Shown here: one piece after another, positions 22,628 to 34,977 of the stretch | Layout of the letters: every line of letters begins with the position of its first letter | Numbering within the stretch: the stretch's first letter is position 1 | Notes under the pieces: model-generated | Seen by the model: only the letters and a program-made list of their open reading frames with translations | Database searches by the model: none | What the model was told of the DNA's origin: nothing | NCBI GenBank assembly: GCA_958298945.1 | Contig: OY282605.1 | Location: forward strand, 116,556,267-116,620,266 | DNA from: Atherix ibis | Lineage: Eukaryota; Arthropoda; Insecta; Diptera; Athericidae | Direction of reading: 5' to 3' | DNA length: 64,000 nucleotides | Program-made: the position numbers and the translations under genes

Positions 22628-25495
22628 TTAAATAATGGTTTCTGTTAAAATATTCTGTTGATAAGATGTAATCACAGTTTCGACTCTATCTAAAAGTATG
22701 GACATTTGGTTATTTTGCATACGGATTGTTTCTTTCAATTCGGCCACTTCCTTTGTAAGAGTTTCAATTTGCTGACTATTTTCATATGCTCGTTCCGTTC
22801 CACCAGTGCCTATATCACAGCTAGGATCGATATCAATGTTATAATCCGAAATTTGATTAGCGAATGTTCGAAAATCATTCGAAAATGTTCGATTGACTGG
22901 TTTCTTTTTGTAGCAATGTTTATTTGTACGTTTGGCCAGATCGTAGGCGGCCCTAAGGACATTTCGTGGAAGGCGATTTTCACGTGGATTTAATGGCCTT
23001 ACACATAAAACCACTCGATATCCTTGTGGCGCTACAACGGCCGTACTATGGATCCAATTCTTTAAACATTTCGGTAAGCGTTTATTGAATAGTGCCGATT
23101 CTATATTCGCGATAAGTTTTGTTTGACGAACCAATTTCGAAAGATTTGCAGTTTTCTTTAAACCCTGAATATCATCGACTGCGATACCAACGAGCAAATT
23201 CATAAGAATTATTGTCACAAATACTAAAAACAAAACGAATATTATTTGAGCGCTAACTTCTAATAAAAGTGGTGGTTTTTTAGTGTCCGAATCATTCACA
23301 ATCAATGACAATTCCTGTTCACCAATCATCATTACCAGTGTTGTGATGAATCCAATAAAAGGATTTCCGAACGATGCTGAAGTCGGAAAGATTACACTAA
23401 AACTAATTGAGAAACCGATCAACATACACAAAGAAGCTAGAAAAACTTTAGCAAATTGAATCTGGACTTTTGTATACATCGCTACGTAAACATCAAAGCT
23501 TGGCAATTGTCCAACCATTAACATCAGATTTGTCCAGCCGAAAAGTACCGCAAATGCTCCAATGTGATTTTGCCAAGTGTACGTTCGCTTCATGTAAACA
23601 TTCGAAATGACAAAGACGCTTACTATTACAAACCATTCCATTACGTTTTCGAAGTGTTTCACATATGCTTTGAAGGAGGAATAACTGAATATGCCATATG
23701 TTTTCCGGAACATTTCGATTACAGTAAAAGCGAGCAATACCCACCATTGCATCTCCATTGCAAAAGGACTGTTACGCAATAGATTACCCAGTATGGACTG
23801 TTTCTGGCAGAGTTCCTGTATCTGTTTTCTCTTCTCCCTGCCTTTACTACAATTATAGCAATTATGGGCCAAAGCTGTTAGCACATACAATGATAAAAGC
23901 AGTACAAAAATAAATGATATAATCAGTCTGGTTACATAGTATTTTCGAATTTTTGTCCATTTAATATGTAAAAATGAAGAGCAAAGCGGATGTTGCACAA
24001 TTTTTTCCTGACCCTCATCAATGAATGTGTTCAAATAATTAATCTCGTGCGGATAATTGTGCTGCAGCAATTGACGAAAATTCAATTCCAGCTCAACTTC
24101 ACGGGTCGGTGGATCTTGTAGGTGGTTTATCGTAATTGCACCATTCAACTTTTGTGTTATCATTGCAAGTGATTCGGGACTCTTTCGAATTATCATATTT
24201 AGAGCGGACGTTCCATTATTTGCTTTTATAGAAACGTCAGCATCGTGGAATATCAGTAAGTCAACACACTGAGAGAGACTATCCGCCGCAGCTAAATGGA
24301 TTGCCGTAAATCCATAGTTATCCCGATGATTGATATTGGCACCATGCGATATGAGCATTTCAAGGATATCAAAAGCATTTTCCAGTCGCGTTACAGCAGC
24401 ATGAAGCGGAGTTCGCCCGTCCAAATCAATATCGTTTGGATCTGCTTTTCCTACCCGAAGGAGTGATTCAACACAGTCCAAACTAGATGCTCGAGCAGCC
24501 AAATGCAATGCGGTTAGTCCTTTTTCATTTTTAATATTGGCATTGGTTCTTTTAGCCAATAATAAATTGACACATTCGACATTCCCTTCTCTGGCGGCTA
24601 AATGTAAGGCACTAGATCGCTCTTTAAACGATATCACAATATTAGGATTGGCTAGAGGGCTTTTTAGCAGAGCTTCTAAACATTCAGGATAATCCAAATC
24701 AACAGCCAAATGTATGGGATTCATTTCGTCAGCAATTCTATCATTTGGATCAGCACCCTCAGCTATAAAAATCTCAACACATTCTGCAGCATTTGCCCGT
24801 ACAGCACACTGCAACAACGATTCGACGGAATAGTTTCCAGAATCGCCATTTTTAACTTCTTTCGTTTTAATTTGAATATCAGCGCCATTTTTGATTAATA
24901 GTTTCGCCGTCTCCGGCGAGTTACCAAATGCAGCACAATGTAATGGAGTATAACATTTTGGCTGGAAGTCAACATTTATTCCTTTCGACAAAAGTAAATC
25001 GACAGTTTTTACACATCCACTCAGTGCTGCCATATGAAGGGCAGAAAGACCATGTCTGCTATAAAAATGCACATCAACACCAATTTTTAGTAGACCTTCA
25101 ACCAAATTGAAGTGTTTCAAAAATGCGCACCATAATAATGCGATGTTTTTTTCACATTTTGTCGCCGACTCAAAACGTTCACGATAATTTTCAATTGTAA
25201 TAATTCCGCTTTTAATATCCTCTAACCATGTTATCTGACCATTCATTAACTTCATCTGCTCGAAAAGATCGTCTTGTATTGAGTTTTCATCTATCTCCAA
25301 AGCGCCTTCAGTGATTTGACAATCGCAACTATCGAAAACTAATGATGGTATTTGTTCGGCTGGTGGGTGCGGACCACATTCGATATATTCACACTCGTTG
25401 GAATCATTTTTAACCAAAACATTCACATAAACGTTATCGTCATGGAATCGGACTTGTTCGATTAATGGTTTTTTTCTTGTCGAAGATCTAAACAT
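22628..25495 (-). CDS. TRPA channel, intronless pyrexia paralogue
   Basis: 955 residues from the ATG at 25495; the open frame extends seven codons further upstream but has no ATG there. It shows an N-terminal CEYIECGPHPPAE motif shared with pyx, then about nine ankyrin repeats (roughly residues 125-470; e.g. GLSALHMAALSG, YTPLHCAAFG, LTALHLAARAS, RTPLHAAVTR). It then has DHPLCSS-type pre-S1 sequence, six membrane segments, TYTWQNHIGAFAVL in S4, filter MMIGEQELS, S6 with LMNLLVGIAVDDIQGLKK, and a C-terminal coiled coil (IETLTKEVAELKETIRMQ). It is a full-length cation channel of the insect thermo-/chemosensory TRPA group. It differs from pyx mainly at the N- and C-terminal ends and lacks the 5' exon seen there, or has one I did not find. 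The gene is oriented like its two relatives. Confidence 0.94.
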   Translation of the reverse strand: MFRSSTRKKPLIEQVRFHDDNVYVNVLVKNDSNECEYIECGPHPPAEQIPSLVFDSCDCQITEGALEIDENSIQDDLFEQMKLMNGQITWLEDIKSGIITIENYRERFESATKCEKNIALLWCAFLKHFNLVEGLLKIGVDVHFYSRHGLSALHMAALSGCVKTVDLLLSKGINVDFQPKCYTPLHCAAFGNSPETAKLLIKNGADIQIKTKEVKNGDSGNYSVESLLQCAVRANAAECVEIFIAEGADPNDRIADEMNPIHLAVDLDYPECLEALLKSPLANPNIVISFKERSSALHLAAREGNVECVNLLLAKRTNANIKNEKGLTALHLAARASSLDCVESLLRVGKADPNDIDLDGRTPLHAAVTRLENAFDILEMLISHGANINHRDNYGFTAIHLAAADSLSQCVDLLIFHDADVSIKANNGTSALNMIIRKSPESLAMITQKLNGAITINHLQDPPTREVELELNFRQLLQHNYPHEINYLNTFIDEGQEKIVQHPLCSSFLHIKWTKIRKYYVTRLIISFIFVLLLSLYVLTALAHNCYNCSKGREKRKQIQELCQKQSILGNLLRNSPFAMEMQWWVLLAFTVIEMFRKTYGIFSYSSFKAYVKHFENVMEWFVIVSVFVISNVYMKRTYTWQNHIGAFAVLFGWTNLMLMVGQLPSFDVYVAMYTKVQIQFAKVFLASLCMLIGFSISFSVIFPTSASFGNPFIGFITTLVMMIGEQELSLIVNDSDTKKPPLLLEVSAQIIFVLFLVFVTIILMNLLVGIAVDDIQGLKKTANLSKLVRQTKLIANIESALFNKRLPKCLKNWIHSTAVVAPQGYRVVLCVRPLNPRENRLPRNVLRAAYDLAKRTNKHCYKKKPVNRTFSNDFRTFANQISDYNIDIDPSCDIGTGGTERAYENSQQIETLTKEVAELKETIRMQNNQMSILLDRVETVITSYQQNILTETII

Positions 25496-26821
25496 GATGA
25501 TCACAATCGAATTCAATTAATTTTTATTGTGCAAACACTCAATTCATATTCAAATACTTGTAACAAATATTTTGGACAAAATCAAAACTTTTGGTTTAAT
25601 GCTATTATTACTTTATCCTTTTGCACTATCAAAACTGATCTCTTATGAATCGTAAAAGTAACTGACTGAGTCTCTTCAAGAAACAAGAATGGTCTGAGGC
25701 TTTACTATTTTTGTTGTGAAAACTTTCAATTTGCAAAAAAAAAACACTATATCGCATATAAGCTCAGTAGGATGACTAAATTTTTTTTATCGTAGAAAAA
25801 TTATTTTACTACAAACAATAATAATAAAAAATATGAAAAAAACTATCAACAACAAAAAAAACTTGTTTTTCCAGTTGAACTTCAATATTATTTATATTTG
25901 CTGCTGTGTTGGTATTCAATTTTCTTATAATTTTATGGAAACAATGCGAGATGCTATAAAGAAACGAATACGAGAGAAATCCGCATCAGATTAGTTAGAC
26001 GAAGACAAGTCGAGATTTTGACTCATTTTTTAGGGTAAATCCAAGACTCATAATAATGTGATAAAAAGCAGAATTCAACAAAATTTATACCATAATACAC
26101 GTTTTTCGTGGGTTTGGTCAATATTAATATTCGTATATACAGACACAGACACGTGCCCATATATACTAAAATTAATATGAATGTCAGATACTGATTGGCA
26201 TACAAGGCCTCTTATTGATTATGGCAGTAATGTGGAATTTAAAACTATCTAGCGGTCAATTGCTTGTTTATTTTTACCGCATATTTCTATGTTTGGTTTT
26301 CTCATTAGTACCTTTTACTGTACTCGAATACTTACCTTTGTCGTTACGTACAAACGTTCTAATATGAATTTTGAGTATTCTCCAGTAAAGCGTTACGCAG
26401 AAAATCAAATTGTATTTAATAATCACTTTCTAAATAAATTGCCATTTATAGTTGCATCTGCGTAATCGGTATTTCTCAAAAAGATCATGGGGGAAAATCT
26501 GAGACTTTTTCTGTGTCTTTATTTTATTTGGTGTTTTTTTTTTAATGAATAAGATTCAGTACTAACAATTAATATTCGATTTTTGTAGAATACCTAAATA
26601 GTGCACTTGCGTTTAGAGCAGCGGTCAGCGACATTTGTAAACCTATAAATGGATTTTTGGTAACGATAACTAAATCGTACTAAAAACTGGTAACGATAAC
26701 TAAAATCGGTCAAGAATTTTGTCCCATTCAGTAAATTGACCATAATTGCAACAAGTAAAGAAACATCATCTGATCAGGTTATTATTTATTCAATTTTTAA
26801 GTTAACTTAATCTCATATATA
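25496..26821. other. Intergenic DNA upstream of the intronless TRPA gene
   Basis: AT-rich; presumed 5' UTR and promoter of the gene at 22628..25495. No specific regulatory site is supported. Confidence 0.5.
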
Positions 26822-28032
26822 CGAGGTCTGTTGAAAAAGTATCGCGAATTTTGTGTTTTTTCAAAAATTATTTATTTATTCATGAATATATATTTTGCCC
26901 CCTTCAAAGTAATCCCCATCAGATATTTATTATACACTTGTGCCAACGTTTTTTCCAATTCTCGAAGCACTTCAAAAAATCATTTTTTGTGATCTTGTTT
27001 AGCTCCTCCCTCGATGCCGTCTTTATCTCCTCAATCGTAGCGTAGCATCGTCCTTTCATGGGGCTCTTCAGTTTCGGGAACAAGAAAAATTCACAGGGGG
27101 GCAAGATCTGGGTAGCTATGGCATTATTAGTGTGTTGTTTTTGGCCAAAAATTCGCGCACAAGCAACGATGCGCGAGTAGAGGCGATATCATGGTCCAAA
27201 AGCCAATTTTTGTTCTTCCACAAATCCGGGCGTTTCTGGCGGATTGCTTCGCGCAATGTGCGCATAACTTGCAGGTAATATTCATTATTGACAGTTCTAC
27301 CCTGTGGCAAGAACTCATGATGCAATCGAAGAAAACTGTAAGCAAAACCTTCACATTCGACCGAACTAGGCGGGCTTTTTTCGGTCTTGGCTCGTGTGGC
27401 AGCTTCCATTGTGATGATTGAGCTTTGGTTTCCACATCATAGCCATAAGCCCATGATTCGTCACCAGTTATGACCGTCTGGAGCAAATTTGGGTCGTCGC
27501 GGACAGAGTCCAACAGCTCCTTAGCAATGTTAATGCGATGCTGTTTTTGGTCGAAATTGAGCAATTTTGGTACGAATTTCGCGGCGACCCGTCTCACGAG
27601 CCAATCGATGTGTTTAAGTCCTCAGCAACTTCTCTAACGGTGAATCGACGATTGGCCAATACTATTTTCTTCACTTCATCAATGTTTTCGTCTATTGTTG
27701 ACTTGCTCGGACGTCCGGCATGCTTCGGTCCAAGGTAGCTACACCATATGCCACAGTCAACATTCGGAATGCGTCCGCGCAATTAATTTTGTTTTTCACA
27801 CAAAATTTGATAGATTCTTTGATCCATTTTTTGGAATGAGCAAAAATCGAAGACGAGCCAAAACACGTGTAAGCAAAGCAGATGTCAGAAATTAACTGAA
27901 CATTCAAAATGGCCGAACTTGTCGGCATAAGTGAGAGACATGACTACCAAAATAACGCCACAAAAAATCATAAAGCGAATATACGTAACCAGCGGAAATT
28001 AAAAAATCGCGATACTTTTTGAACAGACCTCG
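26822..28032 (-). mobile_element. mariner (irritans-like) copy A
   Basis: A 1,211-bp element with ends CGAGGTCTGTTGAAAAAGTA and its inverse and TA on both sides. The minus-strand transposase is in pieces: IKFCVKNKINCADAFRMLTV, then VREVAEDLNTSIGS, KIVLANRR, VITGDESWAYGYD, HDIASTRAS (mutated from HDNAPAHAS) and PPCEFFLFPKLKSPMKGR. Frameshifts lie near 27110, 27350, 27590 and 27720, so it is dead. Copies B (42671) and C (57944) are the same family. Confidence 0.93.
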
Positions 28033-28611
28033 TACATTTATCTTGTCTTTGATTTCAATTTCAACAATTCTGTCCCATAAACAATGAAATGTGTTGCAGT
28101 ATTCCGACGAGAATAAAAAATTGGGAAGTACACTTAATCGTGATTCGTTCTCGTTGCTTGTCGCGATTGTTTGCCCTCCCGCAAAATTGTGATGGGTTGG
28201 AAAATTTAGACGCCAGCCAATTTGACGTCAAAATGATCCCGGAATCAATCCCAAATTTGGCTGACTGCCTAATAGCCTGAGTTGTAACGTTTGTTGACCA
28301 ATTTGAGTTGACGAAGTGGCTGTGACATTTGGTTGACGTCAGATCCTTTTTGGTTCGTAAGCCAAGTCGTCATCTGTCAGGCTATTGTGGCAGCATATTT
28401 TTTTTTTAATAAAACCTCCCTGCCTAACTATAAACTATATTTAAAATGGTTGCAGAAACAATTTTAGTTTTTTTAATTAAAATATATTGTATTATTTTTC
28501 AAGAAAATTATGTCATTAAAAATTTTAATTTTTTTTTATTTATGTTTAATCAATTCAATTTAGCGTCTTATAGCTGACCATCTAGCAACATGATTTTTGC
28601 GTCAGCCATCG
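28033..28611. other. No gene recognised
   Basis: A less AT-rich patch at about 28090-28400 contains repeated TTTGACGTCA/GGTTGACGTCAG and CAGGCTATT-like phrases but no coding signal. It may be an old repeat. Confidence 0.45.
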
Positions 28612-29190
28612 TCAACGACTCAATAAGAGTGCCGAGTTCCAATGGGTGCCGGGGCATATTGGAATTGTGGGTAATGAAAGTGTTGACAAGATGGATGGAA
28701 AAACACTCCGTCGACCAGTGATCATAAAAATTCCCAATCTGCCTCGCCTACTAACAGAATGGCAATTAACACCATTAGCCATCCGCAGACACGATGACTG
28801 GACCAATATTGACACATTTTTGTCGACTCATTGGATAATCACCAATAAACCAGTCTATTCAGCATCAATACCAAAATTCTGGGCGCGGAAGCTCCTCAGA
28901 ATCCGGATTGGACATACTACTCTCAATTATAATTTCATTTTTGGCAAAACAAATACTCCATTATGCCACTCCTGAATCATGTGTCACTCCATTTTCACTA
29001 GCATCCCTAATCATCTATTTCAACTTCTACAACATACTTATCTGCTCTACAAAATATGACAAAATTCTCAATATTCTATACTACCAACCCCAGATCAGTC
29101 TCTTTCAGATAACTTCCCACACCTACTATGAAGTCGCCAAATGGCATCGCGGTCATGGTGCTATGAAGTGGCTCCTGGCACATATCTAAG
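28612..29190 (+). mobile_element. 3' fragment of an RNase H-bearing LINE
   Basis: In frame, FQWVPGHIGIVGNESVDKM (about 28637-28694) is the C-terminal RNase H motif of LINEs of the I/jockey type. It is followed by the typical post-RNase H region LRIRIGHTTLNYNFIFGKT, with a Cys-His stretch PLCHS. Then a frameshifted tail (CVTPFSLASLIIYFNFYN) runs to about 29189. It is 5'-truncated and decayed. Confidence 0.8.
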
Positions 29191-29621
29191 GAACCTTACA
29201 TACAAACATCGTCAACCACTTTGCCACTATTGACTACCGGTAGCTGACTACCTTAGGACAGAAGTTAGGTTATTGCCTAATACCTTGACTCGTTATCCAC
29301 TCGTTAGCTCGCCGTTGGCTAAATTTTTGTGCCTATTTGGCTTACCATTTAATAGCAACTGCGTCGTTACTAGTTCTCGTTGGAATTTTGTTTGGCCCTT
29401 TAAGTGGGGACAGCAGTACCCATGGACGAGCTGTACCAGCTGTAATCAGTAACATGCGCTTACGGATTGTAAATTTTCTTACACATATGCTACCGTTAAA
29501 CGGTGTGAATGGGTTTGACGACAGCCAAGATCATATCAAAAAAATTTCTATTTCCAAAATTTAAAAATTTCAATTTAAAGATTTTTATACTTCCAGAAAC
29601 ATTTATCCACATTTAAATATA
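29191..29621. other. No gene recognised
   Basis: A 75-codon open frame at 29337..29564 begins with a hydrophobic stretch (LIATASLLVLVGILFG) but has no homologue I recognise. It is not promoted to a gene. Confidence 0.4.
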
Positions 29622-30803
29622 TTGGGTTGGCAACTAAGTGATTGCGGATTTTGTCAATATATGGTATTAGCTCATTTTTTTGTTATGTCAACGTGTTCAA
29701 AGAACCTAAACTATATTGTTTTCTTGTTTGGACTTCCGCCTTTAATTTAGTAAAAAATGGTATCGTTTGGCTATTTAGTTTTGTTTTTATCCAAATTTAA
29801 AAATGGAAGGACAAGATGTGTATTTTAGACTTATTTTATTGTATTATTTTCGAAAAGGCAAGAACTCATCGTAGATACACAAGAAGTTATGTGCCGGATA
29901 TGGGAATGAAGCCTTGAAAGAAAGGCAGTGTCAAAATTGGTTTGCTAAATTTCATTCTGGTGATTTTTCACTAAAAAATGCGTAACGATCGGGCCATCCA
30001 GTTGAAGTTGGTGAGACCCATATCAAGGTCATTATCGATAGAAAAAAAATTAAAACAGCTTGGCTTTGTTAAGAAACTCGATTTATGGATTCATCATCAG
30101 CTTAAGGAAATTTATTTGACGCAACGCATTAGCCTCTGCAATTCGCTTCTGAAACGGATCCATTTCTGAAACGACTGATAACTGGCGACGAAAAGTGGAT
30201 AGTTTACAACAACGTTAATCGGAAAGAATCGTGGGTGATGCGAGATGAACCACCTCAGACGACATCAAAAGCTGAGATGCACCAAAAGAAGATTATGCTA
30301 TCAGTTTGGTGGGATTATAAAGGAATTGTGCACTTTGAACTTTTACCAAGAAACTAAACGATTAATTCCACCGTGTACGTTCAACAACTCGTCAAACTGA
30401 GCAATGCAGTTGAAGAAAAGCGGCCAGAATTGGCAAGTCGTAAGGGTGTTGTTTTCCAGCATGACAATGCAAAGCCGCACACATCTTTGGTCACTCGCTA
30501 AAAATTATTGGAATACATCCACCATATAGCCCTGACCTAGCGCCTTCAGATTACTATTTATTTGGTTCCATGCAGAACTCCTTAAATGGTAAAATGTTTA
30601 ATGACGCTGATGATGTAAAATCACATTTAATTCAGTTTTTTTGCTAGCAAAAGTAATAAGTTTTACGAACACGGAATTATGAAACTGCCTGAAAGATGGT
30701 AAAGGGTCATCAACAAAAACACACAATACCTAATTGAATAAAGTTATATTTTTAAGTAAAAATTTTGAAAATTTCTTCTTATTTAAATCACTTAGTTGCC
30801 CAA
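29622..30803 (+). mobile_element. mariner (mellifera-like), decayed
   Basis: A 1,182-bp element with ends TTGGGTTGGCAACTAAGTGA and its imperfect inverse (CACTTAGTTGCCCAA) flanked by TA. Transposase pieces in order: FRKGKN, QCQNWFAKFHSGDFSL, LKRLITGDEKWIVYNN, KKIMLSVWWDYKGIVHFELL, VFQHDNAKPHTSLVTR, then a frameshifted SPDLAPSDYYLF region, and ending MKLPERW. Multiple stops (near 29880, 29985, 30356 and 30500) make it nonfunctional. Confidence 0.92.
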
Positions 30804-32160
30804 TATTTTGCAATTTGACAATAAAGACAGTTCCAAAATAGATAAAAAATATTTTGTGTTAATCGAATTTAACAATTCTCAAATTTGGAAATTGAACTTC
30901 AAAAATACCATATCAGTTTCGAAATATTAAGTTTTGAACCAAAGATTTTGAGAGAGTATGTTGTTATCAAAATTATCGCGTACTTTTGGCCAAATAAATG
31001 CGTTGCTTACCAATAGCTTCAACTTTAAACATGATTCATAATTAAGTTAAAAAAAACAAGTTAGTAATTTCTTTAATCTTTTTGGTTTGATAATGTTCTG
31101 CTGTCTCACAATCGTATAAATAAATATATTTTAAATGATTATACTTCTGCACATGATTCAATAGATTACCAATAAACAATTTCATACTTATTGTCTAATC
31201 TTTTTTCCAAATTAATTTCATATTGATTAGAAGTATCATTTCAAAATAAGATAAAAAGAAAATAACTGATTAATTATTGTGAAAACAAATATTATTCCTA
31301 CTGAAAAAGAAAATTAATCTAAAATTAAATACTCGTAAATAAAAAAATTTCTTTTATCAATTTTTTAGCACAATTTAATAAATATTAGAATGAGTCTTAC
31401 AGTAGTCGCCAATAATATGTAACATCTAATTTCGGCAACCGTGAAAATATTAGAGTCGGATATTGATTGAAGTGATTTCACATATTTAGTACTAATTTTT
31501 TTATGAAAATTTTATTCTTCCTTCTTTTTGTTATTCTTCCAAAAAACGAGATGCAAATATTCTAACTCAGCTCAATTTTGTAATAAACTCTTTTCTCTGT
31601 TTGTTTTCAGCCAGAAACACAAAAAAACTATAATACAATACATATTTTCATGTCATTACATTTAATTTGCATGTGAAAAAAAGAAAAATAGAATATTCTA
31701 ACGAAAAATTTGAAATATCGCAAAAAACGGTTGCAATTTTTATTATTTTCGTTCCTATCAATACATCACACCGAAAGAAAAAGAAGGAATCACTAATACA
31801 ACATGAACTAAACTCTCCTTTTTACCTAAATAACCTTCCATTTTTATTTCTTTTACTAAATTGTAATTAAATTTTGCTTATACGTCCATTTATGACTATA
31901 AACATATCAAGGCCTTCACGAAATTGGTACTGTAGCAGAGAGTCCTGGCTTATGCTCATGGAATTTTTAACTTCTAAATTTTATTAGTACCTTTCTTTTA
32001 TAAAATATTTTTTTTGGTAAATACTTTCTATACCGCATTTCCGTCAAATTCACGAAATAATATAAAATATATTAAATTTTATTGTACTTCTGATATTATG
32101 AGTGTGAACATATTTTTTTAAAATTATTTGTACACCACTGTTCAATCTGGTAATTTTGAT
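30804..32160. other. AT-rich intergenic DNA
   Basis: No exon or recognisable element. Confidence 0.55.
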
Positions 32161-32720
32161 GCAAAAAACATGCGACTGAGAGCGATCTGGTAAGTCATCT
32201 CACTTGGAATGAATGTCGTCTCAGATTAGCTGACTCTCTCTCATATGGAGCGTATAAGAACAGAAATGAGACTAGCATAAGTGAAAGCAATCTGACAGCA
32301 ATAGGGACGTTTTCGTCTCCTTCCCCCGATACAGCTTGTGCATTAGTCACTCCAGCAAAACATGTGCGGTATAAGTTTCAACCTTGTTCGCTATCTACGT
32401 GACCCTATAGAGCGATAAAAGTAAAGTTGTATTTTTTGAATGCTCTACAGAAAATTGAACAGCAAAAGTTGCAGCAACGATGTTAAGCTTGGGGATTCTA
32501 TGAGTTTGACTTATGAAAAGTTGTAATACTCACGAGAATATGGGTAATACTCCTTCGCGAGAGCACAAGTTTTTCGATGCCATTAGGCATTTTCCGAGAG
32601 ACAAGAAGCAATGGAAGACGAACCCCGCTCAAAAAGAACTTCACCAACTAAAATTTATGAAAGAGTTTATTGCTCCAGTACACACTATCGGACCAAGTTT
32701 TATATGACGACTCCGAAAAA
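32161..32720 (+). mobile_element. Decayed mariner fragment (VEDEP type), second copy
   Basis: The noncoding lead sequence (GAGCGATCTGG near 32190, GACCCTATAGAGCG near 32402) matches the families at 10.6 and 63.4 kb. It is followed by broken frames of a mariner helix-turn-helix domain: LREHKFFDAIRHFPRDKK, then MEDEPRSKRTSPTK near 32612-32650. Nothing of the catalytic core survives. Confidence 0.72.
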
Positions 32721-33409
32721 GGGTTTTACACGTCATATCGGACATTGCAGTTACTAACAATATCCTTGTCACACGACCAAAAATCTATGCGTGCATGTAT
32801 GTGTATGTATTATAGTAAAAACATGCACACAGGTCAAGCGATAACCAATCAACTAACGCATATTGGAATTATTCATAAACTGAGCCTTAATAAGTAATAA
32901 ATAATAATAAAATAAATTTAATTCGGGAATTATTTTCTTCACTTAATCTTTTTTTTTGAACATCTAAAAATATGAATAAAGTATTTAGTAATAAAACTTT
33001 TTCGTCATAGATTATTTCCAATATTTATAAGTTTTTATAGAGATAAGAATAATTTCTTGAGAAATTTCAAATACGATATCTTAAGTATTATAGGTTTGTA
33101 CAAAATATTAGTCAGTAAATTTATTAAAATTGAGTCGGTAAAAATAGAAATTGTTTAGGTGCAAACAATTCTGGCAAAACATAAAAATAACGAATTTTTC
33201 TAATATATTTCATAGAATAAAATTTAAACAACCAATTTATTAACATTTTCTATTTTAATATTCTCATTTTTTTTTAAATTAAATGAAAACCAAATGAAAA
33301 TTAATTGAAATTTTTTGTTTGTTTTACAAACATTTCAATTTTAGTATTTTATAACTATGCTTATAATTATCATAAGTTATATTTATGCACTGAATTTTAT
33401 CGGTTCAAC
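32721..33409. other. AT-rich intergenic DNA
   Basis: No exon or recognisable element. Confidence 0.5.
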
Positions 33410-33640
33410 AAAGCTCAATGCCTGGTGTGGATTTTAGTCTGGCGGCATCATCGAGCTGTACTGCTTTCGAATAGAGGCTGGCCCAATGATTACTGTCAAT
33501 GGCGAAAGGTGTCGAGCCATGGTAACAGATTTTTTTGGCCTCAATTGGTTACGATATGGATTGGACAATGTCTGGTTCTAACAGGACTTATTGCAAACGA
33601 AGTCAGCTTTTGACTCCATACGGCTCTTTATTGAGTAAAG
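33410..33640 (+). mobile_element. Fragment of a DD41D-like transposase
   Basis: In one frame this reads GPMITVNGERCRAMVTDFFW, with WRHHRAVLL upstream and LIANEVSF downstream. These correspond to the ...GGIIGPYFFENE...TVNGERYRAMI..FFWPQL..., DGATCHTANE region before the second catalytic aspartate of the IS630-type elements also present at 13.0, 42.0 and 61.0 kb. No ends were found. Confidence 0.65.
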
Positions 33641-33693
33641 TGCGGCTCCTTTTGAAAATTTAAATCCGTTTTTTTTTAATTAAAAAATATATA

Positions 33694-34977
33694 CCTGGTA
33701 TATATATGGCGTTAGCCAACTATCTATAGTCACATATACAAAAGTAAATATTCTCCCAGAAGCTACTGACATAACGCAACTTTTCCACTATATGACATTT
33801 TGTTATAGTGTCAGTAGCACTTGTTGCGCAGTGTCAAACATGTCGAAGTTCGTGCCTGAAAAATCGTTTTTGCGAGGAATGTTACTCCATTACTTCAACA
33901 TGAAGAAAAGTGCCGCGGAAAGTCATTAGTGGATGTCTACGGCGTATTTTAGTGGATGTCTACGGCGAACATGCTCTTGCTGAGCAAACTTGCAGAAAGT
34001 GGTTTGCGCGGTTTAAAATGGAAATTTTGATTTGGAAGACATGGAACGTCCCGGACAGCCGAAAAAGTTCGAAGATGAAGATTTGGTGACGTTGCTCGAT
34101 GAAGACCCGTGCCAAACACTCCGGGAGTTGTCCACATCGCTTGGAGTAGACTTTTCGACGGTCGGAAAACGCCTGAAAGCCATTCAGAATTTAGGAATGG
34201 TACAAAAACAGAGAACGTGGGTTCCACATGAGTTGAAGCCAAGGGACGTCGAACGGCGTTTGGTCACCGGTGAGATTATTCTCCGGCGGCAGGCAAGGAA
34301 GGAATTTCTGCATTGAATCGTCACTGGTGACGAGAAGTGGGTACTCTACGACAATCCCAAACGCAGAAAATCGTGGAGTTTGCCCGGTCATGAATCGACA
34401 TCGTCCCCCAGGTCGAATATTCATGGAAAGAAGATCTTACTGTGTATTTGGTGGGATCAGCTGGGTGTTATTTATTATGAGCTCCTCCAACCGAGTGAAA
34501 CCATCACTGGGGACGTATACAGACGACAATTGATGCGTCTGAACAGAGCATTACAAGAAAAGCGGCCGCAATATAAAGATCGACACGACAAAGTAATTTT
34601 GCTCCACGACAACGCAAGACCCCATGTTGCGAAAGTCGTGAAAACTTATTTAAATACGCTGAAATGGGAAGTTCTGCCTCACCCGCCATATTTACCAGAC
34701 ATTGCCCCATCTGATTATCATTTGTTTCAATCCATGGCGCATGGCTTGTCAGAGCAGCACTTCGATAACTACGAAATGACCAAAAATTGGATCGATTCTT
34801 TCATCGAATCTAAATAACAAGAATTTTTTCGACGCGGTATCCGAGCATTATCAGAAAGATGGCAAAAAGTAGTGGATAACGAAGGACAATACTTTGAATA
34901 ACGCTTCTGTAACGATACTGTCATAATAAACCACGAAACTTTGTAAAAAAACGCTACGAATTTATTACAACACCTGA
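33694..34977 (+). mobile_element. mariner, nearly complete but with several lesions
   Basis: About 1,284 bp, TA at 33692-33693 and 34978-34979. The right end reads TTATTACAACACCTGA; the left end CCTGGTATATATATGGCG matches it only weakly. The transposase starts MSKFVPEKSFLRGMLL at 33841 and runs through two helix-turn-helix motifs, then VTGDEKWVLYDN, LLHDNARPHVAKV and LPDIAPSDYHLFQSM, giving the D,D,34D triad. Lesions: a 23-bp-period duplication near 33926-33965, a frameshift near 34018, a CGA-to-TGA-type stop at 34314 and a stop at 34815. It is the best-preserved mariner reading frame in the window. Confidence 0.9.

Noticed and set aside
25496..25516. Seven extra N-terminal codons of the intronless TRPA gene
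   Set aside because: They start with TTG, not ATG; the first ATG is at 25495.
28090..28400. Possible palindromic regulatory cluster with GACGTCA motifs
   Set aside because: CRE-like words occur but without a neighbouring gene or consistent spacing; chance or old repeat is as likely.
29337..29564. Small secreted protein with signal peptide-like start
   Set aside because: Only 75 codons, no family match, no context; adjacent to transposon relics.
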